Positions 17,613 through 26,350 of a stretch of 64,000 nucleotides of DNA are shown here, one piece after another (the first letter of the stretch is position 1; every line of letters starts with the position of its first letter). The notes under the pieces are model-generated. The model had not been told where the DNA came from and did no database searches. It saw only the letters and a program-made list of their open reading frames with translations. The translations under genes were made by a program, and so were the position numbers. The stretch lies in the NCBI RefSeq assembly GCF_902859625.1, contig NZ_CADIJX010000005.1, positions 248,001 to 312,000 on the forward strand, in the 5' to 3' direction. The stretch is from Achromobacter pestifer. GTDB lineage: Bacteria; Pseudomonadota; Gammaproteobacteria; Burkholderiales; Burkholderiaceae_B.

Positions 17613-17744
17613 ACCCGCCGGCGGCAGGGTTCCGGCAACAGGCCTAAATCTTCCAAAAACTGGATTCTTCAGGGAACTGTAAGGTATCCTTCCCCTCTAA
17701 GCCTTCTAGGCAATCATTATTTTTGCCGTACACAGGAGTTCTCC

Positions 17745-18455
17745 ATGAACGAATATCGTCCGTCCCCTTTTAACCGTTCCGGCGCTGCTGCCGGTGCGCC
17801 GGGCGAGGTCGCTCGCAACCAGGTCCTGCGCAACACCTACTGGCTCTTGGCCCTGTCGCTGATCCCCACGGTGCTGGGCGCCGCGGTCGGCCTCTACACC
17901 GGCATCAACCGTGTCATGGGCGCCAGCCCTGGCCTGTCCGCGATCGTGTTCCTGGTGGGCGCGTTCGGCCTGATGTTCGCCATCGAGAAGAACAAGAACA
18001 ACTCGATGGGCGTGGTGCTGCTGCTGGCCTTCACGTTTTTCATGGGCGTCATGCTGTCACGCCTGCTCGGCTTCGTGATGGGCATGAGCAACGGTTCGCA
18101 ACTGGTCATGATGGCCTTCGGCGGCACGGCGATCGTGTTCGGCACGATGGCCACGCTGGCCACGACCATCAAGCGCGATCTGTCGGGAATGCAGAAGTTC
18201 CTGTTCATCGGCGCCGTGGTGATCCTGGTAGCGGCCCTGGCCAACATCTTCCTGCAACTGCCCGCGCTGATGCTGACCATCTCGGTCATGGCCATCGTAG
18301 TCTTCTCGGCCTTCATGCTGGTTGACCTGCAACGGGTGGTGAACGGCGGTGAGACCAACTACGTGTCCGCCACGCTGGCGATCTACCTGGACGTCTACAA
18401 CGTCTTCTCGAACCTGCTGATGCTGTTGGGCATTTTCGGCGGCAACCGCGAGTAA
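17745..18455 (+). CDS. Bax inhibitor-1/YccA family membrane protein
   Basis: A 236-residue inner-membrane protein with about seven transmembrane helices and a short cytoplasmic N-terminus (MNEYRPSPFNRSG). The final segments (VFSAFMLVDLQRVVNGGETNYVSATLAIYLDVYNVFSNLLMLLGIFGG) carry the conserved acidic residues of the BI-1 family. E. coli YccA interacts with the FtsH protease; other relatives are pH-sensitive calcium leak channels. AGGAG precedes the ATG and a terminator follows, so it is a single-gene unit. Confidence 0.9.
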   Translation: MNEYRPSPFNRSGAAAGAPGEVARNQVLRNTYWLLALSLIPTVLGAAVGLYTGINRVMGASPGLSAIVFLVGAFGLMFAIEKNKNNSMGVVLLLAFTFFMGVMLSRLLGFVMGMSNGSQLVMMAFGGTAIVFGTMATLATTIKRDLSGMQKFLFIGAVVILVAALANIFLQLPALMLTISVMAIVVFSAFMLVDLQRVVNGGETNYVSATLAIYLDVYNVFSNLLMLLGIFGGNRE

Positions 18456-18477
18456 CCGCTGGTCGCTAGACCCATCC

Positions 18478-18509
18478 AAAAGGCCTACATTCACGTGTAG
18501 GCCTTTTTT
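18478..18509 (+). terminator. Rho-independent terminator after the BI-1 gene
   Basis: A 12-bp stem (18478-18489 with 18496-18507) around TTCACG, ending in six T residues, lies 23 bp after the stop. Confidence 0.9.
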
Positions 18510-18529
18510 CTTTGGAGCGCCTCCACGCC

Positions 18530-19447
18530 ATGCAAGATCGCCGCCGCTTTCTTCAGACCGCCACCTGCGCCGCTCTGCTGGGCGCCACGGGCGCCGCACG
18601 CGCGCTCAGCGTCAAACCGGCCATGCTAAGCCGCCCCATCCCCGCCTCGGGCGATTCGATCCCCGTCATCGGCCTGGGCACGGCCGACACCTTCAACGTT
18701 TCACCCGGCGACGCTGCTGCCATGGAACCGCTGGGCCAGGTACTGGACACCTTCAACCGAGAAGGCGGCTACCTGATCGATACCGCGCCCAGCTACGGCC
18801 AAGCCGAAGCGGTTGTCGGTGCGCTGCTGGCGCGTCACGGCGGCATGCGCAATCAGTATTTCCTGGCCACCAAGATCGGCGCCCAAGGCCGCGAGTCCGC
18901 CATGGACCAGGTACGGCAGTCGCAAAAGCGGCTTGGCACCGACAAACTCGACCTGATCCAGGTGCACAACCTGATCGACACGCGCAACCAGTTGGCGCTG
19001 CTGCGCGAACTGAAGCAGCAAGGCGTCACCCGCTATATCGGCATCACGCACTACACCGACCATGCGCACGACGAACTGACCGAACTGGTCGAACGAGAAA
19101 AGCCCGATTTCCTTCAGGTCAATTTGTCCGTCGGCGACCGCAGCGCCGAAAAGCGCCTGCTGCCCGCTTGCCAGGCCAACGGCGTCGCGGTGCTGATCAA
19201 CCGGCCATTCCAGGACGGTGCGCTGTTCCGTCAGGTCAAAGGCCGCCCCCTGCCCGGCCTGGCTGCCGAGATATCCTGCACAAGCTGGGCGCAGATTTTC
19301 CTGAAATTCATCATCGGCCATCCTGCTGTCACCGCGGTCATCCCCGCCACCTCGAAACCGGCCAACATGGCCGACAACGTACAGGCGGGGTTCGGGCGTC
19401 AGCCCAATGCCGCCCTGCGTGAACGCATCGCCGCCCTGTTGGCGTAG
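18530..19447 (+). CDS. Tat-exported aldo/keto reductase
   Basis: A 305-residue protein. The N-terminus MQDRRRFLQTATCAALLGATGAARALS is a twin-arginine signal (RRRFLQ) with a hydrophobic stretch and a cleavage-like AARA, so the protein is expected in the periplasm, unusual for an NADPH-using aldo/keto reductase. The catalytic fold is recognisable: GLGTADTF, LIDTAPSYGQAEAVVGALL (Asp/Tyr), FLATKIG (Lys), LIQVHNLID (His). Similar Tat-linked members are common in proteobacteria without a firm role. The start is the ATG; a TTG 18 bp upstream is less likely. A transporter gene starts 6 bp after the stop. Confidence 0.85.
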   Translation: MQDRRRFLQTATCAALLGATGAARALSVKPAMLSRPIPASGDSIPVIGLGTADTFNVSPGDAAAMEPLGQVLDTFNREGGYLIDTAPSYGQAEAVVGALLARHGGMRNQYFLATKIGAQGRESAMDQVRQSQKRLGTDKLDLIQVHNLIDTRNQLALLRELKQQGVTRYIGITHYTDHAHDELTELVEREKPDFLQVNLSVGDRSAEKRLLPACQANGVAVLINRPFQDGALFRQVKGRPLPGLAAEISCTSWAQIFLKFIIGHPAVTAVIPATSKPANMADNVQAGFGRQPNAALRERIAALLA

Positions 19448-19453
19448 AGCGCC

Positions 19454-20743
19454 ATGGATGCCGCCCTTGCCTCCCTGCGCGCACGTGCGGCGCAGGCGCT
19501 GGGCATCCATGACGAAGAAGTCGCGCCCGCCGCCTGCGGCTTCGCGTTCTTCTTCTTCCTGTTCTGTGGCTATTTCATGCTTCGGCCCATCCGCGAAACG
19601 CTGGGCATCCAGGCTGGCGTGAATCAGTTGCAATGGCTGTTCACGGCCACCTTCATCGCCACGCTGGCGGTGGTGCCCCTGTTTGGCTGGCTTTCTGCCA
19701 GAGTGCCCCGCAACGCGCTGGTGACCTGGGTCTACAGCCTTTTCGCATTGACGATGGCAGGCTTTGCCGCCCTGCTGACGCTGCGCCCAGACAGCGCATG
19801 GGTGGCACGCAGCTTCTACGTGTGGCTGTCGGTCTTCAATCTGTTTGTTGTATCCATCGCCTGGAGCCTGATGGCTGACGTGTTCCGCCTGGAATCCGCC
19901 AAACGCCTTTTCGCGCTGATCGCAGCCGGCGCCAGCGCGGGCGGCTTGTGCGGCCCTCTGCTGGGCGGCCTGCTGGCGGGGACGTTGGGACCCGCAGGCT
20001 TGCTGTTGCTGTCCGCCCTGTTGCTGACGGCCACCCTGCCGCTCAAGCAATGGCTGTTGCGCTGGCGTGCCACGCATCGCCAAGACGCTCAGGCCGACGA
20101 CATGCAACGGCCCATTGAAGGCGGCGTTCTGACAGGCCTGTCGCGGATCTTCCGATCGCCTTTCCTGCTGGGCATCTCGTTGCTGGTCGTGCTGCTGGCC
20201 ACGCTCAATACCTTTCTCTACATGGAACAGGCGCGGCTGGTCGCGAGCGCGTTCCCGGAAACGGCCCAGCGCCTGCGCGTCTTCAGCGCGCTGGACTTCA
20301 CCGTGCAAGCATTGGCACTGTTGTCGCAAGTCTTCATCACGGGCCGGGTGGCGGCAAAGCTGGGCCTGCGCTTTCTGCTGACCGCCGTGCCGCTTGCGAT
20401 CTGCGTGGCGTTCCTGGTGCTGGCCGCATTTCCCGTATTCGGTGTGCTGGCGGCCGCGATGATCCTGCGCCGCGCCGGCGAATATGCGTTGATCCGGCCG
20501 GGCCGCGAAATGCTCTTCACCGCCGTCCCGCCCGAGGACAAGTACAAGACCAAGAACGTGATCGACACCGTGGTCTACCGCGGCGGCGACGCGGCCAGCG
20601 GCTGGGTCAAGGCAGGCGTGGACATGCTGGGACATGGCGCGGCGCTGATCGCGCTGCTGGGCGCAGTGGTCGCCCTGTGTGCGGCCGCCGTGGGCGACCG
20701 CCTGGGTAAGCACGCCGACGCACGCAAGACCGACAATCATTAG
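19454..20743 (+). CDS. Major-facilitator-like membrane transporter
   Basis: A 429-residue protein with about 12 transmembrane segments. Its start (GFAFFFFLFCGYFMLRPIRETLGIQAGVNQLQWLFTATF) and the SLMADVFRLESAKRLFALIAAGASAGGLCGPLLGG loop resemble MFS-related carriers that are distantly like nucleotide (ATP/ADP antiporter type) transporters. The C-terminal segment EYALIRPGREMLFTAVPPEDKYKTKNVIDTVVYRGGDAASGW is distinctive and repeated across this group. Substrate is unknown. It is coupled to the periplasmic aldo/keto reductase gene by a 6-bp gap. Confidence 0.75.
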   Translation: MDAALASLRARAAQALGIHDEEVAPAACGFAFFFFLFCGYFMLRPIRETLGIQAGVNQLQWLFTATFIATLAVVPLFGWLSARVPRNALVTWVYSLFALTMAGFAALLTLRPDSAWVARSFYVWLSVFNLFVVSIAWSLMADVFRLESAKRLFALIAAGASAGGLCGPLLGGLLAGTLGPAGLLLLSALLLTATLPLKQWLLRWRATHRQDAQADDMQRPIEGGVLTGLSRIFRSPFLLGISLLVVLLATLNTFLYMEQARLVASAFPETAQRLRVFSALDFTVQALALLSQVFITGRVAAKLGLRFLLTAVPLAICVAFLVLAAFPVFGVLAAAMILRRAGEYALIRPGREMLFTAVPPEDKYKTKNVIDTVVYRGGDAASGWVKAGVDMLGHGAALIALLGAVVALCAAAVGDRLGKHADARKTDNH

Positions 20744-20772
20744 GTTTTACTGAATAACCATCTTATAAAACC
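20743..20772. promoter_or_regulatory. AT-rich inverted repeat upstream of the Bug receptor gene
   Basis: GGTTTTA (20743-20749) and TAAAACC (20766-20772) are exact 7-bp arms around 16 bp, 61 bp before the receptor ATG. The size and placement suit a LysR-type regulator site, possibly for the regulator at 23955-24863. Support is positional only. Confidence 0.35.
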
Positions 20773-20833
20773 AAACGTATTCTCTCGGCCGCGACCGCAC
20801 AATGGCGCAGCTCTCAACGCCTCGGGAATCGTC

Positions 20834-21790
20834 ATGAAACGCACCGTCTGCTTTGCCGCCCTGCTGCTTTGCCTTGCCGCTGCCTCCGCGCAAGCCGACT
20901 ATCCCGAACGTGCGATCACATTGATCGTGCCCGCCGCCGCAGGGGGCAACGCAGACATCACGGCTCGCCTGATCGGCCAAGAAATGAGCCGCCAGCTGGG
21001 CCAGCCGGTCGTGGTGGAAAACCGCGTCGGCGCAGGCGGCCGCATCGGCACGCAGGCCGTGGTGCGCGCCGCAGCCGACGGCTACACCATCGGCTATGCG
21101 CATGTGGGCACGCTGGTGCTGCACCGGTTCCTGTTCAAACAGCAGCTCTATGACCTGGACCGCGACGTGACACCCATCGGCTTGGTGGCCGAAACCCCGA
21201 ACGTCATCGTCGTCAACGCGAACTCGCCCTATCACGACCTGAAGGCTTTCATCGAAGCCAGCCGCGCCCAGCCTGACCGTCTGACCATGACGTCGGCAGA
21301 CCCGGGCACGACCAGCGAGGTCGGCGTGAAGCTCTTCATCGCCCAGACCGGCGCCGCCGTGCGCCAGATCCCCTACAAGGCGACGGCCGCGCAGCTCTCC
21401 GACCTGCTCGGCGGCCACGTCGACGCCATGATGGAGAATCTGCCGCCGCTGATCGGCAATCTGAAGGACGGGCGCCTGCGCGCGCTCGCCGTCACAACCA
21501 AAGCCCGCGCCGCCTCCAACCCCGATGTGCCCACGGTGGCCGAACAGGGCTACCCCGACTACGAACAATCCGCCTGGAGCGCGCTGATCGCGCCTGCTGG
21601 CACGCCGCCGGCCGCCATCGCTCGTCTGAATGCTGCGCTGAATCAGGCTCTGCGGTCGGACAAGGTCGAGCAAGAGCTGCGCAGCCGTTCCCAAGAGCCC
21701 CTGGGCGGCACGCCCCAGGACGTACAGACCCAGATTCGCAAGGAGCTGCCCAAATGGGACAGCATCATCAAGGCCGCCACATTGGATTGA
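20834..21790 (+). CDS. Bug-family (TctC) tripartite tricarboxylate transporter receptor
   Basis: A 318-residue periplasmic solute receptor. A Sec signal (about 21 residues, ending SAQA) is followed by DYPERAITLIVPAAAGGNADITARLIGQEMSRQLGQPVVVENRVGAGGRIG, the diagnostic Bug/TctC opening, and an internal GTTSEVGVKLF region. Bug proteins are greatly expanded in Bordetella and Achromobacter and bind carboxylates, amides or nicotinate-like ligands. TctA and TctB membrane genes are not nearby. It heads a likely three-gene operon with an AstE/AspA-type hydrolase and a threonine-synthase-like enzyme, so the ligand may be an N-acylated amino acid; this is inference. Confidence 0.9.
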   Translation: MKRTVCFAALLLCLAAASAQADYPERAITLIVPAAAGGNADITARLIGQEMSRQLGQPVVVENRVGAGGRIGTQAVVRAAADGYTIGYAHVGTLVLHRFLFKQQLYDLDRDVTPIGLVAETPNVIVVNANSPYHDLKAFIEASRAQPDRLTMTSADPGTTSEVGVKLFIAQTGAAVRQIPYKATAAQLSDLLGGHVDAMMENLPPLIGNLKDGRLRALAVTTKARAASNPDVPTVAEQGYPDYEQSAWSALIAPAGTPPAAIARLNAALNQALRSDKVEQELRSRSQEPLGGTPQDVQTQIRKELPKWDSIIKAATLD

Positions 21791-21821
21791 ACGGCGAACA
21801 CGCCCTTGCCGGAGCCGCAGC

Positions 21822-22802
21822 ATGGTCCAGGTAAGCCGGGAGGATTTCTCCGTTGCCGCGGCAACCAACGCATCGGCCTACCGCCGCATCACGATACCCG
21901 TGCTGCGGATCGAGGCAGGGCCTGGCCCCGCCGTTGCCTTGCTCGCCGGTGTGCACGGCGACGAATGGGAAGGCCAGGCGGCCATCCTGGACTTGTGGCA
22001 CCACCTGCCAGCCAATCTGCAACGCGGCACCGTCTATCTGCTGCCCGCCGTCAACGCAGAGGCTTCGCTGGCCGGCACCCGGCTATCGCCGGCCGACGGC
22101 GGCAATCTGAACCGCGCGTTCTTCGGTGCACCCGCGCGCGGCTACACCGAAAGTATCGCCGCCGCACTGGAAGCGCGGCTGCTACCTCGCATACAGGCCA
22201 TGGTGGATGTGCACAGCGGCGGCGCCTCCCTACGCTATCTGCCGTCGTCCGTAATCACGCGCTATGGCGACGATGCCTATGATGAGCGCCTGCCTGCCCT
22301 GGCGCGCGCCTTCGGCATGCCGCATTGCATGTTCTTCCGCGGCAACGAAGCTGGCTCCATGCCTGCCGCAGCCAGCCGCCACGGCGTCCTGCGGCTAAGC
22401 GCGGAGATTGGCGGCGGAAGAGAAACCAGCAGCACGCTGGTAGACCAATGCCGCGATGGCCTGCTGGGCTGCCTGGGCGCACTGGGCCTTCTGTCCGAGC
22501 GCGCCTCGTCCGGCAATGCGGACATCTCGCTGCATGACCTGGATGCGCCCGCCGCCACGCTGCGCACGCGCGAACCCGGCGTATTCGTGCCCGATGTTGA
22601 ATTGGGACAGTCGGTCTCGGCAGGCCAACGCATCGGCCGCCTGATGGAACCGGCACGTCCTGATATGCCGATGCGCCCCCTGTCCAGCCCTCAAGCCGGC
22701 ACGATCGTCTGCCTGCGCGCCATCGCGCGCAGCGACGACGGCGACTGCCTGCTGCAAGTCGCCCCCGCCCTCCCCCTGGACTCTCTCGTATCCAAGTATT
22801 GA
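21822..22802 (+). CDS. Succinylglutamate desuccinylase/aspartoacylase-family (M14) hydrolase
   Basis: A 326-residue zinc hydrolase of the AstE/AspA family, which removes acyl groups from N-acyl amino acids. Metal and catalytic positions are visible: GVHGDEWEG (His45, Glu48), VDVHSGG (second histidine) and a later SAEIGGG (general base glutamate). Length and the C-terminal GVFVPDVELGQSVSAGQRIGRL beta-barrel domain match the DoeB-like branch. The start ATG has GGAG eight to eleven bases upstream, and it begins 31 bp after the Bug receptor gene. The substrate is not known; N-acetyl-diaminobutyrate (as for DoeB) is one possibility among many. Confidence 0.82.
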   Translation: MVQVSREDFSVAAATNASAYRRITIPVLRIEAGPGPAVALLAGVHGDEWEGQAAILDLWHHLPANLQRGTVYLLPAVNAEASLAGTRLSPADGGNLNRAFFGAPARGYTESIAAALEARLLPRIQAMVDVHSGGASLRYLPSSVITRYGDDAYDERLPALARAFGMPHCMFFRGNEAGSMPAAASRHGVLRLSAEIGGGRETSSTLVDQCRDGLLGCLGALGLLSERASSGNADISLHDLDAPAATLRTREPGVFVPDVELGQSVSAGQRIGRLMEPARPDMPMRPLSSPQAGTIVCLRAIARSDDGDCLLQVAPALPLDSLVSKY

Positions 22803-22805
22803 CCC

Positions 22806-23906
22806 ATGAAGATGAACCCCAGCTTGTCCGGCCTGCGTTGCATCCGCTGCGCAAACCTGTGGTTGCCAGATGACTATCCCGAAGGCTGCCCGACCTGCCT
22901 GGCGATAGGGCACCCCGCCACCCTGGAATGCTGCTACGACGCCGCTGCGGCGGACAACGACATTCCCTTGCCTGTGCTGGCGCCCGTCACGCTGGGTGAA
23001 GGCGCCACCCCCCAGCTGGAAGCAATGGATCTGGCAGCGTCCGAAGGCATCGGCCAGCTATGGCTCAAATGCGAAAGCGCCAATCCCACGGGCAGCCACA
23101 AGGACCGCATGGCTGCCCAATTGGTGTCACGCGCGCGCCTGGCCGGCGCAACCCGGGTGGCCGCGGCCTCCAGCGGCAATGCCGGCGTCTCGCTGGCGGC
23201 CTATTGCGCGGCAGCTGGGTTGCAGGCGGATATCGCCATCACCCGCAACTGTCCGCCCTTGCAACGAGAAGCCATGCAGCGTTTCGGAGCCAAGCTCACC
23301 GCCTTTGAGGACAGCTTGGCCCGCTGGCCGCACGTGTCGGATCTGTGCCGCAACCAGGGGGCGTTCGCCGGCACGAACTACCTGAATCCGCCTGTCGGCA
23401 CGCATCCTTACGGCGTTGAAGGCTACAAGCCCATCGCCCAAGAGATCCTGGACGACTGCGGCACGCCGACCGACATCATCGTGCCCACGGCACGCGGCGA
23501 TCTGCTGTGGGGAATTTTCCTGGGCTGGCAGCACCTGCTGCAAAGCGGGCGGATCACCCGCCTGCCCCGCCTGCACGCGGTCGAGCCCTACGCCCGCTTG
23601 TCCCGGGCCCGCGCCGCGGGCGATGCGCGCGGCCAGTGGGAAGGCGTGACGGACCAGTACTCCATCGCGGGCGGCACCTGCACCTTGCAATCCCTGGAAG
23701 CCTTGTCTCGTTCTGACGGAGTACCCGTGGAGATCTCCGATGCCGGCGCCGCGCAGGCACAACAGCGGCTGGAACGCAGGGGCCTCAGCACCGAGCTGTC
23801 TTCCGCCGCCGCGCTGGCCGCCGTGTCCCGGCTCAGGCGCGCGGGCGTGCTGGATGCGGAATCCTCGGTCGTACTGATCGTGACGTCCGACGGACGGCGG
23901 GGCTGA
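22806..23906 (+). CDS. Threonine-synthase-like PLP-dependent enzyme with N-terminal zinc ribbon
   Basis: A 366-residue fold-type II PLP enzyme. The first 35 residues hold two CxxC pairs (Cys12/15 and Cys28/31), a rubredoxin-like zinc ribbon also seen in some threonine synthases. The PLP lysine lies in NPTGSHKDRMA (Lys99), followed by AAASSGNAGVSLAAYCAAAGLQADI, the phosphate-holding SGNAG loop. Members convert O-phosphohomoserine to threonine or act as amino-acid lyases; the catabolic setting here argues against housekeeping ThrC. It begins 3 bp after the hydrolase gene. A second ATG six bases downstream is an equal start. Confidence 0.8.
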   Translation: MKMNPSLSGLRCIRCANLWLPDDYPEGCPTCLAIGHPATLECCYDAAAADNDIPLPVLAPVTLGEGATPQLEAMDLAASEGIGQLWLKCESANPTGSHKDRMAAQLVSRARLAGATRVAAASSGNAGVSLAAYCAAAGLQADIAITRNCPPLQREAMQRFGAKLTAFEDSLARWPHVSDLCRNQGAFAGTNYLNPPVGTHPYGVEGYKPIAQEILDDCGTPTDIIVPTARGDLLWGIFLGWQHLLQSGRITRLPRLHAVEPYARLSRARAAGDARGQWEGVTDQYSIAGGTCTLQSLEALSRSDGVPVEISDAGAAQAQQRLERRGLSTELSSAAALAAVSRLRRAGVLDAESSVVLIVTSDGRRG

Positions 23907-23954
23907 ACCTGGCATGGACCTGGGCTTGCCAATCTGCAATGGGGCTATGACGCC

Positions 23955-24863
23955 CTAGACCCCGAAACGGTCCACCAACGGGGCCAGCGCGCCGCGTAGG
24001 CAGGTAGCCCAGAATTTGCCGGCTTCGGACAGCGGCCGGCTACCGTGCAGGATCATGTGGCATTCAAAATGCACGGCGGCCGCAAGCGGGCGATAGCAAA
24101 GTCCCGCGGCCTCCATGCCCACCGCCGTCGCCGGGTTGGCAATGCCGACCCCGTGGCCCGCCAGCGCCAATTGGCAAACCGTATTCGAGTACGGAGTCTC
24201 GATCGCGACCCGCAAACCCTGGCCTGCTTTACGCAAAAGGGAATCCAGCCGTTTGCGCGAACCGTCCTCTGCATTCAGGGCAATCACATCCAAATCGGCC
24301 AGATGCGAAAAACCCACGCGCTCAAGGCGCGCAAGTCCATGCGTCGCCGGGAAAACAGCCACGGCCCGCAAGCTGGCCAGCCGGTGACCGCGCAGCCCTT
24401 CCAGCTCTGATTCGTCGGCCACCACGGCCAGGTCAAGTTCGCCCGACACCACCATGTCGCGCAAGGTATTGGAATCGCGGATCTGCAAATACAGAGGGGT
24501 GTCTGGATAGCGCTCGCGAAAACGCGATATCGCATCGCTGACGACGGCGCCACTGTACGCATGAATGCAGCCGATACGCAGGCGCGGTTGCGCCGCCCCG
24601 CGGATTGCACGAATCTTGCGGCCGAGGCTTTCCAAGCCAACATTCAAACGGCGGATTTCCTCATACAACAGGGTGGCCTCGGGCGTGCGCTGCATACGCT
24701 GGCGCACGCGCTCGAACAGGCGCAACTCGATGCTTGCCTCCAACGCGGCCAAGGTGGCGCTGACGGTGGCGGGCGACACGTCCAGGCGCCGGGCGGCGGC
24801 AGTCACGCTTTCCGTTTCGTAGACAGTGCGAAAGGTCTCGACCTGTTTCAGCGTGAAGGTCAT
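23955..24863 (-). CDS. LysR-type transcriptional regulator behind recO
   Basis: A 302-residue LysR-type regulator: helix-turn-helix FRTVYETESVTAAARRLDVSPATVSATLAALEASIELRLFERV, then an inducer-binding domain from about residue 90 (LRIGCIHAYSGAVVSDAISRFRERYPDTPLYLQIRDS). It converges on the Bug receptor/hydrolase/PLP-enzyme cluster, which it probably regulates. Its start is only 16 bp after the recO stop on the same strand, with no terminator between, so it may also be expressed from the long upstream gene run, an odd place for a catabolic regulator. Confidence 0.88.
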   Translation of the reverse strand: MTFTLKQVETFRTVYETESVTAAARRLDVSPATVSATLAALEASIELRLFERVRQRMQRTPEATLLYEEIRRLNVGLESLGRKIRAIRGAAQPRLRIGCIHAYSGAVVSDAISRFRERYPDTPLYLQIRDSNTLRDMVVSGELDLAVVADESELEGLRGHRLASLRAVAVFPATHGLARLERVGFSHLADLDVIALNAEDGSRKRLDSLLRKAGQGLRVAIETPYSNTVCQLALAGHGVGIANPATAVGMEAAGLCYRPLAAAVHFECHMILHGSRPLSEAGKFWATCLRGALAPLVDRFGV

Positions 24864-24879
24864 GGGCCACTCGCCGCGC

Positions 24880-25467
24880 CTAGATGCGCTGTAGGTCCAT
24901 CAGTACGCGACGGGTGGACAGCGGACGGCCAGCCAGGATCTCGGCCAAGCGTTCGCGCAAGTCGCGGCGCAATGCCGGTTCGATCACCGGGTCGTCAAAG
25001 TCCGGGGCGTCTTCATCCACGCCATAGCCGGTTTCGCGCAGCAAGGTCCATTCAAACCGGCGCAGCGCCCCTGCGGCGCGGGTACCGTTGGACAGCTGCT
25101 GCAAGGCCATGTCATAGGCATCGAACAGCAAGGGGTGGGCGTCTTCGCGCGGCAACAAGCGCAGCAGCAGCTCGTTCATGTACCAGGCGGACATCAGGGC
25201 GGTGCCCGTCAATGGGCGAATGCCGGCAATCTCGGCACGGGTCAGGGTCTTGACCTCGCCATTGCCGGTCCAGGACAGCAGCAGGGGCTGAAAGGCCGAC
25301 AATACGGGGCGCAAAACGGAATAAGGGCGCTTGGCGCCCTTGGCGACCATGGCTACACAGCCATGATCGCGCGAGAACGTCTGAACAATAAGGGATGTCT
25401 CACGCCACGCAGTGGCGTGCAACATAAATCCCGGGCGATCCTGGACGCGAGGCGCCCGTCTACTCAT
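24880..25467 (-). CDS. recO: DNA repair protein RecO, shortened form
   Basis: RecO helps load RecA on SSB-coated DNA in the RecFOR pathway. The N-terminal OB-fold is clear (PGFMLHATAWRETSLIVQTFSRDHGCVAMVAKGAKRPYS), as is the helical part with SAWYMNELLLRLLPREDAHPLLFDAY. The ATG overlaps the era stop by 8 bp, and era-recO order is conserved. The protein is only 195 residues against 242 in E. coli. After RETGYGV the usual cysteine-bearing middle region of about 45 residues is missing and the sequence moves straight to the last helix (LRERLAEILAGRPLSTRRVLMDLQRI). The frame is open throughout, so this is a short natural variant or an internal in-frame deletion, not a frameshift. Confidence 0.88.
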   Translation of the reverse strand: MSRRAPRVQDRPGFMLHATAWRETSLIVQTFSRDHGCVAMVAKGAKRPYSVLRPVLSAFQPLLLSWTGNGEVKTLTRAEIAGIRPLTGTALMSAWYMNELLLRLLPREDAHPLLFDAYDMALQQLSNGTRAAGALRRFEWTLLRETGYGVDEDAPDFDDPVIEPALRRDLRERLAEILAGRPLSTRRVLMDLQRI

Positions 25468-26350
25468 AGCCCAGATCGCGGAGCGCACCCTCGCGGTCGG
25501 ACCAGCCCTTGCGCACCTTGATGTAGACCTCAAGGTGCACGGGTTTGTCCAGCAGCTTGGCGATGTCCTGCCGCGCCTCGGAGGCAATACGCTTCATGTG
25601 CATGCCACCCGTGCCCAACAGGATGGGCTTGTGGCTGTCGCGCTCGACCACCACGCAGGCGTTGATATGCGCGCCCTTGTTGGTCTCTTCCCATTGCTCG
25701 ATGACAACCGTACAGCCATACGGCAGTTCGTCACCCACCAGGCGGAAGATCTTCTCGCGCACCAGCTCGGCGGCGATGAAGCGCATGGGACGGTCGGTCA
25801 GCGTGTCTTCCTCGAACATCGCTTCGCCTTCCGGCAAGCGCGTCGAGATCTCTTGCAGCAGCTGATCCAGTTGCTGGTTCTTGGTGGCGCTGACCGGCAC
25901 CACGGCACCGAACGGATGCAGCGCCATGATCTTGGACACGAAGGCGAACAGATCGTCGCGGTTTTTCAGTGCGTCGATCTTGGACACGACCAGGATCGTG
26001 CGTTCCGGGTTGGGCAGCAGCGGCAGCAACTTGGCATCGCCTTCAGACCACTTGCCGGCCTCGACCACATGCACCACGACGTCGACGTCGGCCAGCGCCT
26101 GCGTCACCACGCGGTTCATCATCCGGTTCATGGCGCCGCCATGGCGCGTTTGGAAGCCCGGGGTATCCACAAACACGAACTGCTCGTGCTCGCGCGTCAG
26201 CACACCGTGAATGCGGTGGCGCGTGGTCTGCGCCTTGCGCGACACGATGGAGATCTTGGAACCGATCAGGGCGTTCGTCAGCGTGGACTTGCCCACATTG
26301 GGACGGCCAACGATGGCGACAAAGCCAGTACGAAAAGGGGTATCGCTCAT
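25460..26350 (-). CDS. era: GTPase Era
   Basis: A 296-residue essential GTPase that binds the 3' end of 16S rRNA during small-subunit maturation. The GTPase domain shows the P-loop GRPNVGKS (residues 15-22), the switch motif DTPG and SKID for guanine recognition; the C-terminal KH domain includes [24 protein letters not shown] and the [18 protein letters not shown] loop. Its ATG overlaps the rnc stop by 4 bp, so rnc-era-recO are translationally coupled. Confidence 0.97.
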   Translation of the reverse strand: MSDTPFRTGFVAIVGRPNVGKSTLTNALIGSKISIVSRKAQTTRHRIHGVLTREHEQFVFVDTPGFQTRHGGAMNRMMNRVVTQALADVDVVVHVVEAGKWSEGDAKLLPLLPNPERTILVVSKIDALKNRDDLFAFVSKIMALHPFGAVVPVSATKNQQLDQLLQEISTRLPEGEAMFEEDTLTDRPMRFIAAELVREKIFRLVGDELPYGCTVVIEQWEETNKGAHINACVVVERDSHKPILLGTGGMHMKRIASEARQDIAKLLDKPVHLEVYIKVRKGWSDREGALRDLGYE

